DNA from: Dallia pectoralis
Lineage: Eukaryota > Chordata > Actinopteri > Esociformes > Umbridae
Direction: 5' to 3'
NCBI GenBank assembly: GCA_029465975.1
Contig: CM055730.1
Span: 17,329,918-17,393,917, forward strand
DNA length: 64,000 nucleotides
The stretch's first letter is position 1. Every line of letters starts with the position of its first letter. Made by a program: the position numbers and the translations under genes. The notes beneath the pieces are model-generated. The model was given only the letters and a program-made list of their open reading frames with translations, searched no databases and was not told the origin of the DNA. Below are positions 25,500 through 37,015 of this stretch, piece after piece.

Positions 25500-26585
25500 G
25501 TAGTGCAGGAGTAAGACAGGCAAAGCATTTTATCACGTTCAGTTGCCGTTTTAATTACACAAATAATTAATAAAAACAACCACGTAGTACGACTGGAAAA
25601 ACTGTACATGAAATGAAAGTGTGCGATTGAGACTTAAAACCACATATAAAACAGCTTCCACTAATACACAAAACACTCACCTATAACTAAAGTAACATTA
25701 AATCAATAACAAGCATCCATGAACCTAACCAGGGACATTAAATAGCCCACTGATTAACTAACCTATGCCCTGTGCTTAGCTAAACCCAAAGCAGCTGTGC
25801 TCCTAATCAACACAATACACAGAAGTGCTCTCCCTTAACACCATGTGTACAACACTGCTCATCCATTTGTGATGGCGCTAATGAGTTTGTAATGTGTGTA
25901 CTTTCTTTGTGCTTTGTTTTTTATTCATTTATTTAATCCTATATTTGACTGGAGACGTCACGTTTAGAATAATATCTCTTTATTAAAGACATGCTACCTG
26001 TAAATAGTTCAGATATACACAGGAGACTCAGGGTTCAATGAACATTTGTATTGAACTTCACACAGTCGCATACAGGCAAGTCCTCAAACTAAAACCCAAA
26101 CTTACTCCCATCGGGCGCGAGCCTTCCCGCTAACGCGCAGCTTGCATACGTAACAGAATGCCCATAAAGCCATAGTCACATTTACATGTGCACATTATAT
26201 GACACTACCCAAAAAATGAAGCATACATAACAAAAACACAACAAAAACACATAGCATATTCGTATTTTCAAAAAACTGTCTCCACTAGTCCTCAACCTGT
26301 GATTTGAATTAGAAATTTTAGTAAAAGTTATTAAAAGTGAAAGTGATCCAAATCACCAGATAGCATTGTATTTACTCCCAATTACTCCAATTGAAAGTGC
26401 AAACGAGTTGACCGGTTTTAATTGGCTAATTAATCAATTATCAGTGTTGACGCTTTATCTCTTTAAGCGTGAATAAGTCTATGGAACACGTCAGTCGGTT
26501 GCAAAAGCTCTAAAGTGTATTGTGGCCAACAGGTCAAACAGTAAAACTGAAATTAAATCAACACAAAGCACTAAAACTGACTACT
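25500..26585. other. Upstream flank of plpp4, possible old LTR-like debris
   Basis: No exon is seen. Around 25540-25760 the order of motifs (AAACACTCACCT, then an ACATT-rich stretch, then GGGACATTAAATAGCC) resembles the 341-bp LTR-like repeats of intron 2 read in the same direction. A 50-base piece around 26515-26565 resembles 31385-31430. Both resemblances are weak and could be chance or very old insertions. Confidence 0.3.
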
Positions 26586-26589
26586 GATG

Positions 26590-27064
26590 ATGAGAGAAGA
26601 GAGAACGGGTAGGGCAGGGACTCCACTCCTCACACTCACTTTGTGCCGCTCAGCTTCCGCACTTTCTCCCTCCTTAGTCCCCCTCTCTCCCTCCTCACCT
26701 GCCCCCTCCCCGAGCTCTCGCCTTCCAGGAGAGCCAGACCCACTTCCAGGTACTCCTGCAGTTGCACTCCGGTACGGATCTGTTTCATCTCTAACCCGAC
26801 TGTTCGGTTTTTAATGGGACTTTCGCGATATAGGTGCATTCATCTGTTGAGTTTCACGGACGCTGCACCATTTTTCGGAGAGCGGAGCTCCAGTGGTCAA
26901 GAGAAAAGAGATTGAATTTAATTCCAGGTGACCGAGTCGCGACAGACGTACACGTGATGTGCGGACCACCGAATTAGCTCCCCTCAATAGGGGGATTATT
27001 GCATAGTGATCACAAATAACTCATCAGTCCCTCCTGTCGTTTCCACTTGATCGTCTCACGGATC
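26590..27064 (+). promoter_or_regulatory. plpp4: Putative promoter and 5' UTR of plpp4
   Basis: This ~475-base stretch just before the plpp4 start codon is richer in G+C and CpG than its AT-rich surroundings. A pyrimidine-rich block lies at about 26620-26760. There is no obvious TATA box at a suitable spacing, which fits a dispersed CpG-type promoter. A stop codon TAA at 27017-27019 is in frame with the start at 27065, so the coding region does not extend upstream in this exon. The transcription start cannot be placed from sequence alone, and an upstream non-coding exon is possible. Confidence 0.45.
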
Positions 27065-27153
27065 ATGAACATGTCTCCCCCGGACCGGAGGAAAAACATC
27101 CGAGAGTTGGCTCTGGAGATTGGCATACGAGTTCTGCTCTTTGGAGTGTTTGT
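27065..27153 (+). CDS. plpp4: plpp4 coding exon 1 (phospholipid phosphatase 4, N-terminus)
   Basis: The exon encodes 29 codons plus two bases. It begins MNMSPPDRRKNI and runs into RELALEIGIRVLLFGVF, the start of the first membrane segment. PLPP4 (PPAPDC1A) is a multi-pass lipid phosphatase of the PAP2 superfamily that removes phosphate from diacylglycerol pyrophosphate, phosphatidate and related lipids at membranes. The splice donor GTGAGT follows at 27154, and the split Val codon is completed by exon 2. The ATG at 27065 has A at -3; a second in-frame ATG (codon 3) also has A at -3, so either could start translation. As I recall, the human protein begins at about the RELA position, so the first ~11 residues would be an extension. 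PLPP5 is the closest alternative, but the sequence fits PLPP4 better. Confidence 0.93.
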
Positions 27154-27285
27154 GTGAGTACACCAGATATCTTCTAGAGGGCACTATTGGAGTGCGATAT
27201 TGTTAAGGACCCTGTCCGTGAGTTGGTTAGGATGTGTTACCGGGCACACCTCATTCAATGTGTCAATATACCATCATGCTCCTGT

Positions 27286-27482
27286 ATTACATATGGGAAT
27301 TAGGTGGGTTAGTATGATGCCAGATGATTACATATGGGAATTAGGTGGGTTAGTATGATGCTTCTTGGGTGCCAGTTGATTACATATGGGAATTAGGTGG
27401 GTTAGTATGATGCCTCTTGAAGTGCCAGATGATTACATATGGGAGTTAGGTGGGTTAGTATGATACCTCTTGGTGTGCCAGA
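27286..27482. repeat. Four-copy tandem repeat at the start of intron 1
   Basis: The core ATTACATATGGGAATTAGGT plus GGGTTAGTATGAT recurs at 27286, 27327, 27379 and 27432. The spacing is 41, 52 and 53 bases, because the first unit lacks the ~11-base CTTCTTGGGTG-type part. It starts ~130 bases after the exon 1 donor, a place where intronic regulatory elements often sit, but no factor site is claimed. Confidence 0.9.
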
Positions 27483-30052
27483 TGTGAGATTCGTTTGTGA
27501 CAAAAACTCATCATCAACAACGAAATTGTCTAATGAGTATTCTGATGTATAGCCCACCACTGACCTACCTACCAAGCTTGTGAAATGGCTGATGATATCG
27601 GAGATAATTTCAGATCCATAATTTTATGTGTTTCTGACACAGTAAAGAAGGACTGCTGATCATATGATGCTCAAAGACCTGTTCTGATTACACATGTCTT
27701 AATCGATTGTGGACCATTTACATTGTATATTAGTTTACTGTGATTAAGAATGTGTAGTGCTTAAAGTAGCATGGCTGTTCATATCATATCTGTTCATGTC
27801 TTCATAATTACTGTAAATGATTATTTGGGTGACTTGAGCGTGTGCAGTGGTGCTGAAAGGACAGCGCCGTCCTCACTCATGTCTCCTCTATATGAGAGGT
27901 TGCTTCCACTGCCCTCACAGCATTGCTTTCTCTACAACAGGTTGCTTTAGGTTTCTTAATTAGTTGCGTTGGTTTTCATCATGTTGTGACATCAGAGGCT
28001 GGTTGAGTGTGTGTTTGTGTGAGCAAGTCAGTGACAGGGTGATCTAGGTCTAACAAGTCCCCACAAATATAGTACAACTGGACAAGTTGGTCAACACAAG
28101 GGATTAAAGATGATCCCTACTAGGAAAAATGCTATTTCCGATAGGGACATGCATGATACAACTTACAATTTAGGGTTAATTTTCGACTTTAGGTTAGTAT
28201 TAGGTTAAAGCGTTAAACATTAGGATTGGGTTAGTGGATTGGAAACTTTGCTATCATTTCGTAGGACCAGGAAACCAGACATCAGAGGCAATTGTTTGTG
28301 TGCGTGAGCAAGACATCCTGGTCTTTGTGCTTATATAAGAACTAGCAATTATCTTTATACATTCAGTGGTTTTCTTTACTTGTCAGACACTCGTTGCAGA
28401 CAGAGATTGTGTTCACTTTGCAGAAGGATAAACGGTTGCATTGCCAGGGGAGGAACCCAGTGGTAGCACGTTTCAGGTAAATGAGTCATAAGAACAGTGA
28501 AAAAAAAACCTGGAGAAATTGCTATGTTAAAAGGGGTACTGTAATGTGCTTGCACACGGGACGCACTGAAAAGAAGGTAGCGCCACATATAATCTTGTTG
28601 ATGGATCTTCTGCTCAGAAAGATCCCAGAATTTTTGTTTATTGCTTCCGACTCACCTGTCTTTCAGTCCGTCTGTCTTTCAGGCAGAATTGAAATGAGCT
28701 GATCACAGGTTTAAGAGTGTGGCCTGAGCGCTACATTTGTCACTCGTCCTATCGTTTATCTGTGTCTTTTGGGGCAGCTATCCTCACTCCATGACTGATG
28801 TCCCAAATGACGACAGCGTTCTCTGTTTAGTGCTCGATTTTTTTGAAGAACAATTTCGACGAAAAAGCGTTGTACCATCTATGTGTGCTCTATTCCTGAA
28901 CACTCGGTTGACATGTTTATGTATTAAAGCCTCATCTACCTGATTCTACAGTGCCTGTTGTTAGTTGCGTGTCCAAGGTCGTTGGTAGAGAGCGTAAGGT
29001 GTGAAGTGTGCGTCCACAACCGTGCCGTTGGCAGTGTTTGTGTGTAATTCTATGTGTCGTACAAACTGAGGACACTTTGGGGATTTGATTCTTCGGGTGT
29101 TGTTCTCTGTCAACACAAACAACCGGCTTTATTCGTTTTTCTTGGGCATCTGCTCTGGTTGCAGTCCATTTTAATCATCAGGATAAATCTACTTTCACGT
29201 GCCAATTCCTCTAAGTATGAAGGTACCAGAGACACATTTCGTCTTTGCCTTTTTCTGAGTGCGTTGTACTGACAGCATTTCACTCTTGTGAAGTCAATGA
29301 GGTCACATTCGCAAACCAGTGAGGAAACATCAGATGTCTGCTTTGTGCTTCCATTGTTGGTGAGACCTGATAATTAGTATCTCGTTAACGCTGTTGTGAC
29401 AGAATAAATGCATCACGCCTATGGATTAGTGGTCTAACGTTTATTGTATAGGGGGCAATTTGTGAGGTAATCTTTGATGGATCATTTCTGCAGCACAAGC
29501 CAGAAGGCGCTAAAAGTCCATGACTCAGTTAATCATTTATTTACTGTATGAGGTGAAAAGAAAGCTGACATGCACATTGCTTACATGAGATACTGTATGG
29601 CAAATGGTTTCAGAAGAGCTGCTTTTGTAAAGCAGTTTCTCTGACTGTGGTGTGTGCAGAATCCATTTATCTGGCAAAGGATACTATATATTGCCTAACT
29701 AGAAAACCTGGATCCGTGTAGTTTAATTTAGAAAGCAAAATTACTTAATTAGGATTTAACACCACTTACAGCAGTTGTGTAATAGTGAGAGTACTGTAAG
29801 CTGTGGCGTAATGAAGTTACTTAAAACTGGCAACAACTGTAGTATAAAGAACAACCTCACACCTCCAGATTCACGCTCTGGCCGTACAGGGCATGCTAAA
29901 TCTCCTACCCTCAAAACGTTTGTTTGAGGCTGAACCAAAAAGCCAAGTGAAACAAGATTTGGTGTCCACATTTAAACAAACCTCTCCAAATCACAGAGAT
30001 GCAAGGACCTGCCATGACGATCGTCCCGGGAGCGTTTAGGGCTAACTGCATT
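27483..30052. other. plpp4 intron 1, unannotated part
   Basis: No further exon, array or complete transposon is recognised. A GGTTAG/TTAGG-rich passage (about 28170-28240) following GTCCCCACAAATATAGTACA (about 28058) resembles common fish repeat debris. Confidence 0.45.
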
Positions 30053-30060
30053 GCTTAGAG

Positions 30061-31215
30061 CAGGGGTGTCCAAAGTTTTTTTAGTGAGGGCCAAATACAG
30101 AAAAATAAACAAAGGGCCGGGCCGCACACTAGAGGTGACATATTAACACATGAATACTGTGTGTATTTCTAACTCACCTATAATGTGAAGAACTGTGCTG
30201 TCCTCTAGTTCGAAATATGTTGACAGTTTTTACGCCCGTCATGGCCGGAGCTCCATCCGTTGTTTCTCCACAGAGTTTGTCCCATTTAAGCCCCATCTTT
30301 CCAACTGCCTCCGACACAGCTTCAAAAATATCTCTGCCCGTCGTTGTGCCTTTTAGGCTCATCATATCATGCAGCTCCTCCGTACTGCAAAAATGACCAT
30401 CTACTCCCCGCAAAACATTAACAGCTGCGCGGTGTCTGTGGCATCTGTGCTCTTATGGCTAACCCTATCCATAACCAATCGCATGCTATCGAGTACAAAT
30501 CGAAAGCACTAGCTTTGTATCTCAGCTGAAGTTTCCAGTTAGCTGACAACAAGTCCTCGATTCTCCGCACCACTGTATTTCTGGATAAGCTCACGTTGTT
30601 GAAATCCGGAACTTTTTCCGGGCACATTATTGCTGTGACTTTGAGGCACTGCTTTATGAAATCACCGTCTGAGAACGGTTTGCCGTGCTGGGCCATACGT
30701 TTAGCGACCTTATAGCTTGCTGTTGTGGCGTTTTCCTTTATTTTGTTAGCACGAAAAACACCTGTTGTTGAGCTTGCATGCTAGCTGCCATTTGCTTGAC
30801 TTTCTGCGTTCGTTCGGCACTGGTGTACTGATGTGTAGCTCTGATGTTTGGTGCTGACGGACATTATACTCTTTCATCACAGCAACTCATTGCAAATCAA
30901 ACAGATACACTTTACGGTGATTTCTTTGAAGAAATATTCATTTTCCCACTCGGTTTGAAATCTTCTACATTCACTTGCTATTTTGCGTTTCTTTGGTGCT
31001 GCCATTTCTGGTGACTGGCAGTAAAGGTTTTTGTTTGCTTAATTTTGTTTAGTGGAGAAGCACCGTTTCCATGGCTGGCTCCAACTAGTGTTGAAACTGA
31101 GAAGTGCAACAGAGTTGAGCTCAGTCTTTTTGTGCGGGCCATATTCAATTATATTTTCAGAATTTGCTGCGGGCCAATAAAAACTGGGCCGCGGGCCGGA
31201 CTTTGGACACCCCTG
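30061..31215 (-). mobile_element. hAT transposon (1155 bp) with perfect 8-bp target duplication
   Basis: The ends are CAGGGGTGTCCAAAGT (30061) and its exact complement ACTTTGGACACCCCTG (ending 31215). The 8 bases GCTTAGAG occur directly before (30053-30060) and directly after (31216-31223), a hallmark of hAT insertion. Sub-terminal GGGCCGGGCCGC-type motifs are present at both ends. The inside holds a decayed transposase on the minus strand. At 1155 bp it is far shorter than an autonomous element (about 3 kb), so it is an internally deleted, non-autonomous copy in intron 1, antisense to plpp4. Confidence 0.95.
30170..31005 (-). pseudogene. hAT transposase pseudogene, Charlie/GTF2IRD2-type
   Basis: From an ATG at 31005 the minus strand reads MAAPKKRKIASECRRFQTEW, then EYFFKEITVKCICLICNE, the start of the BED-like zinc-finger region, then breaks. 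A second frame (30696-30418) reads MAQHGKPFSDGDFIKQCLKV, then FNNVSLSRNTVVRRIEDLL. A third (30413-30174) reads RGVDGHF, LHDMMSLKGTTTGRDIFEAV and KLCGETTDGAPAMTG. These blocks are in the order seen in Charlie-like hAT transposases, the family from which the C-terminal part of vertebrate GTF2IRD2 derives. Frameshifts separate the blocks, and the C-terminal dimerisation domain is missing. Confidence 0.88.
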
Positions 31216-31223
31216 GCTTAGAG

Positions 31224-31896
31224 ACAGAAGTACCGTAAGGTGCTGTAACTGCTAATTCGTCTCATGGTTCAATACCCATGTGCCAGTTCATCATTCTAAT
31301 GCCCATGTGCTTTTTTGTTACGGTCAGACGAATCTCTGGAGCAGGGAAAATGCAGGAGAGCATCTTAGTCCAGGTCTTTAATGTATTGCAGTCAACAGGT
31401 CAAGCAATAAAACTGCAATGAAATTAACAAGGAATGCGGTAAATGAATCATCCCTCTCAGTTACTTAGTTAGTTAGTGAGTTGTTAAAGAATAACATATT
31501 GTTTGCTAACTGGAAATTACATCTAGTGTAGTGAAACATGGCCTAATCTTGACTCAAAACGTGTATTTATTATTGATATTGTAATTTGTATTTTGTAATT
31601 GTAATGTTTTTTTGTGCAAACCACTCGTTCCAGACACTCCAGCTGGGTGTCACAGAACTTGGATGTAGTTCGGTCGAAACCAAACGCAGGCACTATCAAG
31701 GTTTTTATAAATGATAAAACAAACACGAACGGCCAAAAACGTATACTGAAATAGCTTATAACAAGCGACTTAAAAAAATACAGAAAACAAAAGCTGTATA
31801 CATTTAACACTCACCCAGCTGAAGGACTGACATTAAACAATGACATGCAAAGTGAGAAACAAATGAACCAACTTAAATACCCTACTAATGACTTAA
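31224..31896. other. Intron 1 stretch with possible LTR-like debris
   Basis: No exon is seen. At about 31640-31890 the motif order (TTATAACAAGCGACTTAAAA, then AACACTCACCCAGCT, then ACAATGACATG, then CTTAAATACCC) resembles the 341-bp LTR-like repeats at 54.3 and 56.0 kb, at low identity. A 50-base piece at about 31385-31430 resembles 26515-26565. Confidence 0.35.
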
Positions 31897-31897
31897 C

Positions 31898-32150
31898 GGG
31901 GGCGGCAGTGGCTCTGTAGGTTGAGTCGGTTGTCTATCAATTGGAAGTTTGGTGGTTAGATTTCCCGGTTCTGGGAAATTGTCCAGGTGTCCATGAGCCA
32001 GACACCTAACCCCAGCTTCTCCTGACGAGCCTGCAGCCGCCTTGCCTGGTAGACGCGGTCGTCAGTGTATGAAAAGGTGAATACATGGGTGAATGTGACG
32101 CAGGATCTGTAAAGCGCTTTGGATAAAAGCGCTATGTAAACGCGCAGCAT
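31898..32150 (+). mobile_element. tRNA-derived SINE
   Basis: The copy starts GGGGCGGCAGTGGCTCTG, contains an A-box-like GGTTGAGTCGGTTG and a degraded B-box region (GGTGGTTAGATTTCC), then CCAGACACCTAACCCC, and ends with the TAAAGCGCTTTGGATAAAAG and CGCTATGTAAA tail typical of a fish SINE family. Such elements are transcribed by RNA polymerase III and moved by LINE machinery. Mutations in the B box suggest it is no longer active. Confidence 0.85.
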
Positions 32151-32992
32151 ATATTAACCGAACCTGGTATGGGTAATCAAAACACCAAACTGAAAGAAAT
32201 AGTGGGACAACAAGAAACACTACACGGAGTTGGGCTTGTCGGGTCTCAGTGTGGGACTGCATTTTTCAGTTGTTTCGGTGACGTCTCTTGTTTATTTTGA
32301 TCCTGAGATAAAAGCTAATTTGTTTCAGGATGATCTTGATTCAGCAAAGTCTGAATTGTGCTCTTAAGTCAAAATGGGCTCTGTCATTAAATATGATTTA
32401 GTATTGAAAATCCATAGTAAAGCATGTAAGAAGCTAGCGGGATATTTATTTGACTACGAAATAAGCATGTGTTTAGGGATGTCACTATCCCTCCATTGAC
32501 CTGGAGCTGGATATCATGGCCGGACAGAAACAAATGGTGGCACCTTCTCCGAACTGTCTCCCTTCTAGGAACTCCATGCGAGCAAATTGCAGCCATAGAA
32601 ACAGTAACTATGGGGCGGTGTTGTGTTACGAGAGGCTGCAAATTCAGCATTCGGTTTTTATAGCGCAGATTGTGGGAACGGACTCTGTAGATCAGAAAAA
32701 AACAGAGAAGTAACTGACACCTTGTCACAATGTCACTTGACTAGCATGTTTTGCTCCAGCTGACAATACTTGTGAAAATATCAACCACGCCTCTTCTGTG
32801 CTCAGAAAAGTTGAGAAGGAATTAACATTGTCAACCCTGGTTCTTCACAAACCCCTGCTTTGCTGTTGGGTGTTATTTCATCAGTTTGGGTTTTCATTAT
32901 CCTAGGGGTTTTAGAGAGTCCATATACTGTATAGCCAGGAGGTATAGGTAAAGGTGTGTCATAGTTGTTCAACAGGGTGGATGGGGAAATGT
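32151..32992. other. Intron 1 stretch, no gene recognised
   Basis: No exon is identified. A plus-strand piece at 32609-32663 starting MGRCCVTRGCKF faintly resembles the start of a zinc-binding THAP-like domain, but it stops at once and lacks the rest of the domain. Confidence 0.4.
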
Positions 32993-33850
32993 GCTGGTAC
33001 TGGGTGCATCACTGGTACTGGGTGCATCACTGGTACTGGGTGCATCACTGGTACTGGGTGCATCACTGGTACTGGGTGCATCACTGGTACTGGGTGCATC
33101 ACTGGTACTGGGTCGCTGATACTGGGTGCATCACTGGTACTGGGTGCATCACTGGTACTGGGTGCATCGCTGATACTGGGTGCATCACTGGTACTGGGTG
33201 CATCACTGGTACTGGGTGCATCACTGGTACTGGGTGCATCGCTGGTACTGGGTGCATCACTGGTACTGGGTGCATCGCTGGTACTGGGTGCATCACTGGT
33301 ACTGGGTGCATCACTGGTACTGGGTGCATCACTGGTACTGGGTGCATCACTGGTACTGGGTGCATCACTGGTACTGGGTGCATCACTGGTACTGGGTGCA
33401 TCACTGGTACTGGGTGCATCACTGGTACTGGGTGCATCGCTGGTACTGGGTGCATCACTGGTACTGGGTGCATCACTGGTACTGGGTGCATCACTGGTAC
33501 TGGGTGCATCACTGGTACTGGGTGCATCACTGGTACTGGGTCGCTGATACTGGGTGCATCGCTGGTACTGGGTGCATCGCTGATACTGGGTGCATCGCTG
33601 GTACTGGGTGCATCACTGGTACTGGGTGCATCGCTGGTACTGGGTGCATCACTGGTACTGGGTGCATCACTGGTACTGGGTGCATCACTGGTACTGGGTG
33701 CATCACTGGTACTGGGTGCATCACTGGTACTGGGTGCATCACTGGTACTGGGTGCATCACTGGTACTGGGTGCATCGCTGATACTGGGTGCATCGCTGGT
33801 ACTGGGTCGCTGATACTGGGTGCATCGCTGGTACTGGGTGCATCACTGGG
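32993..33850. repeat. 18-bp minisatellite (CTGGTACTGGGTGCATCA)
   Basis: About 47 copies of CTGGTACTGGGTGCATCA, with G/A variation (CATCGC or CATCAC) and a shortened GGGTCGCTGATACT junction at about 33110, 33540 and 33805. These junctions suggest repeated blocks within the array. The unit is a multiple of 3 and stop-free in several frames, so it produces long open frames (up to 295 codons) with hexapeptide repeats. None has support as a gene. Confidence 0.96.
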
Positions 33851-35646
33851 GGGACGTCATGAGCCAAGAGGAAAGAGGAAAAGGGAGGACGTTAGAAAAG
33901 CAAAAAAGAAACTATTAACCGTCAATCAAAAATGGAATAAAAATACATTTTCAATTTCTTGTGAGGACTATAGAATTCTGTTTTCTGATTTAGATTGGCA
34001 TGTATGGATACTATTTATTGAGCTGGTGAAAGAAAGTAGAATGCTTTCCTGGCAGGTCTATGGTTAAAAAGGAAATTCAAGTGATTTTCATCTCGCTTTT
34101 TATCCCCATGAAAGTGAGATGAATGTATTGTCTATGGAACATGACAACGTGAAATGTGATTTATGTGCCTCTGCATGTCCTTCTGGCTCATGCTAACTAA
34201 CCAGAGCCTCGTGGAGAGCGTCGACTGTGAGCAGAATTGCTTCTAGACACTTTCACTGTGACTGCCTCACAGGGATATCCAGAAATCATCATATTCATCC
34301 ATGCTCTAAGAATTCCTCCAGAGTTAGGCCTAACTTCCATTTTACCAGTACAGGACCGTTCCACCGGTCTTTCCGTAGGGCATGAGCCATTTTCATTTCT
34401 TCCCCATGGGGGAGGGGTGCACTTATAAGATAATAGGGATATCATCACGTTAGTTAACTGACCCCTTCAGGGACATTGTAATTGCAGACTGGGTTTTTAT
34501 GTATTCTTGAAAGTTTTCTAAATCAGATATTTTGCCTAGATTATGCTAAAGAGTGAGCAATATAGTCACTCAGTCACTGTCGTCATGGAAATACCACGGG
34601 GTTATAAAAAAAGATTGAACCAAATGTGCAATGCATCTGCACCAAATAAACTGCAGGACAGAGGAAAGCGATATATTCATACGTGTAAAAATTGCAATGT
34701 GAACTCGACTGGAAGCATGTTAGTGTGGCTCACTTTGTTGAAAATTTGAAAAACGTAACCAGATGATAGCAAACAGTTAGGAGACAAGAAACCGAAGAAT
34801 AGGAGTTTTGAGAAATTTACATTTAAAAAAGTCAATGTTTTAGTGACTAATTATTGATTAGATTATTCAGTAGAATTTAATAATATCATTTGTTCATATA
34901 GTGTGACCATGTTTATATTTGAATAATGTAAAATAATACAACTATTGCCTGGCCGGCAAATTTTCTAAAAGTTGTAGTTAAAATATGACTAGATTTTATA
35001 TATACATGTGTGAACCATTTTCTTTTTGTACATTTGTTTTGTAAGGTTTTGTATAGTAACCACAAACGTGGAATTATGAAGCTTAGCATTTTAGGCATTC
35101 TTATTTTTTTGTCAAGTGAAGAGTCCTGACAGTCTATTTCCATAGCTTTTGAAAATAGAATTGCACAACGTACCATTGAATGACGTGAGCTAAGTTACCA
35201 GTAAACTGAAAACACTTCTGCAAAACATGTGTAGAACTATGTGAATGTGTTGAATGATTGAGAACACGAAAGCTCTTCTACACCCACTCACTGCTACAAA
35301 ATAATTGGTATGTTTCTAATGTCTCACTTGTTTCCTTTGGATTATGTCATGAAAACAAAACATTGCACCAAAGTATCCCTCCTAATTAGCACGAAATAAA
35401 AAGCAGGAATGCTTAAACCCATCACTGCTTTCACTGTGGTTAAGTGACAAGATCTTATGGCGTGTCTTGGTCCACCCATATCTTTGTATCTCCAACTATT
35501 TCTCTCACTGATAATTGATAATCGACTTCTGCAGATCAGCACTGTTGCTTAAGGTGATTTCTATAAGGCAAGTTCCTGCATTCCAGAAGCTCCTTCATCA
35601 GAACCATACGATTGTTTCGCATTTAAAGGACTTCTTACTAGGGTGT
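33851..35646. other. Intron 1 stretch, no gene recognised
   Basis: The stretch is AT-rich, with no recognisable exon, RNA gene or transposon. Confidence 0.45.
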
Positions 35647-35793
35647 TAGTGAAGAATGTGGGTCTTCGGGCAAAAATGTGTTACTCTCAGACTTTATTAT
35701 ATAATACTTTATTATATAATAAATATATAATAACGAAATGAAATAAAGTCTGAGAGTAACACATTTTTGACTGAAGATCCACATTCTTCACTA
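35647..35793. repeat. Foldback: 52-bp inverted arms around a 43-base AT loop
   Basis: The left arm 35647-35698 and right arm 35742-35793 are near-perfect reverse complements (two mismatches seen). Both contain AAAAATGTGTTACTCTCAGA or its complement. The loop is almost pure A/T. An extra CACATTCTTCACTATG copy follows at about 35796-35811. This is either a small foldback element or the two ends of a much shortened transposon. The transcribed form would fold into a long hairpin. Confidence 0.93.
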
Positions 35794-35811
35794 TGCACAT
35801 TCTTCACTATG

Positions 35812-37015
35812 AACAAAACACTGACAAAACAATTAGACCATGGAAATGTGACAAATTGAAAAAAGGATAGTACTTGACAAAGACAAGATAGAACAACACA
35901 TAGACAAGTTACTTATTTCCAATTCCTATGTGTAGCGCAACAGGATGTGCAAACAAACTGGTAGCTCACCTACCATGTCAACCGTAGATTTCCACCCCTG
36001 CAGTATAATATATTCTTAATTAACGGTTAGTACTCATTATTATTAATGCATGTGTGACTCAATGTTAGAAGGTCAAGAGACAAGTTGAATAAAAAGTATG
36101 TTTAGTTGAACATTTTTATATTTTAAGTAATTCAGTAGAATCTCTCTGGAATAAACGCAAGCATTTTAAAGAACACTCTCAACTTGAATTACTAAAGACG
36201 ATTCGGTTCGGGCTATTTACAAGCCTTTTTTCATGCATTTACATGCTGTTCTATCTTCTTGAAAAAAGATCCTGCCTTTTAAACTGAAAACGATTTTTTT
36301 ACTTGTTTAGCTAGAGGTGAACAAATACATTAACTTATCTCAGAAAAAGAATAACGCCGTCCTTCTAAAACAGACCATAGTTGCTGACGGACAGAGAAAC
36401 ATCAAGTGTCAAGGCTTCAGAGGAGGCAACGGGATAAAACTGTTTAAACATTTGTTTTGAAGACAATTTTGCATGTTTTTTTCATTTGGACATGTGACTA
36501 ATGTAGCTCCTTGTGCTCTAGTTCAGGAACATCTATTTACAGGAGGCCGTCTCTATTGCCAAGTCGGCTGTGTGAATTGTTTTCCTTTTTTCAGAAAGGT
36601 TACAAAAATGTTCTTCTGCCTCAGACTGGGATGAGGAATGAGGCATATTGCCACTGTCAAGGTTTTCAACATGTTCTTTTCCCTGTTCTAGCTGTGGCTG
36701 CCGTGTTTATGTCACTTTTCTCCAACAGGGATAATAGTGTCCTGGTCGACTCCAGGCTAAGTAAGCAGGCTCTCTCTGCAGCTTTTTGACAGGCAGCAAT
36801 TTTGGGACCCAAATGGCCTGAATATTAACGACATTCAGGCTGGTAGTATGATTATTCCAATTTCGGCTGATGGTTGTAGTTACGATCATATATTTAGCTA
36901 TTTATTCACACCATATATGTTTTTTCTTCACTAGCCTGTTCTGTTAGCATTATTTGTCCTGTTCACGTACCACATATAGTTAAGAAGTGAATAATCTGTT
37001 ATCGTAGTCAACAAG
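35812..37015. other. Intron 1 stretch, no gene recognised
   Basis: No exon or transposon is recognised before the Tc1-type frame that starts at 37016. Confidence 0.45.

Noticed and set aside
32600..32670. Start of a THAP-like zinc-binding domain (MGRCCVTRGCKF)
   Set aside because: Only about a dozen residues fit before a stop, and the rest of the domain is absent, so the resemblance may be chance.
32954..34067. Plus-strand frames up to 295 codons with hexapeptide repeats
   Set aside because: They are produced by the stop-free 18-bp tandem unit; several frames on both strands are open, with no non-repeat domain.
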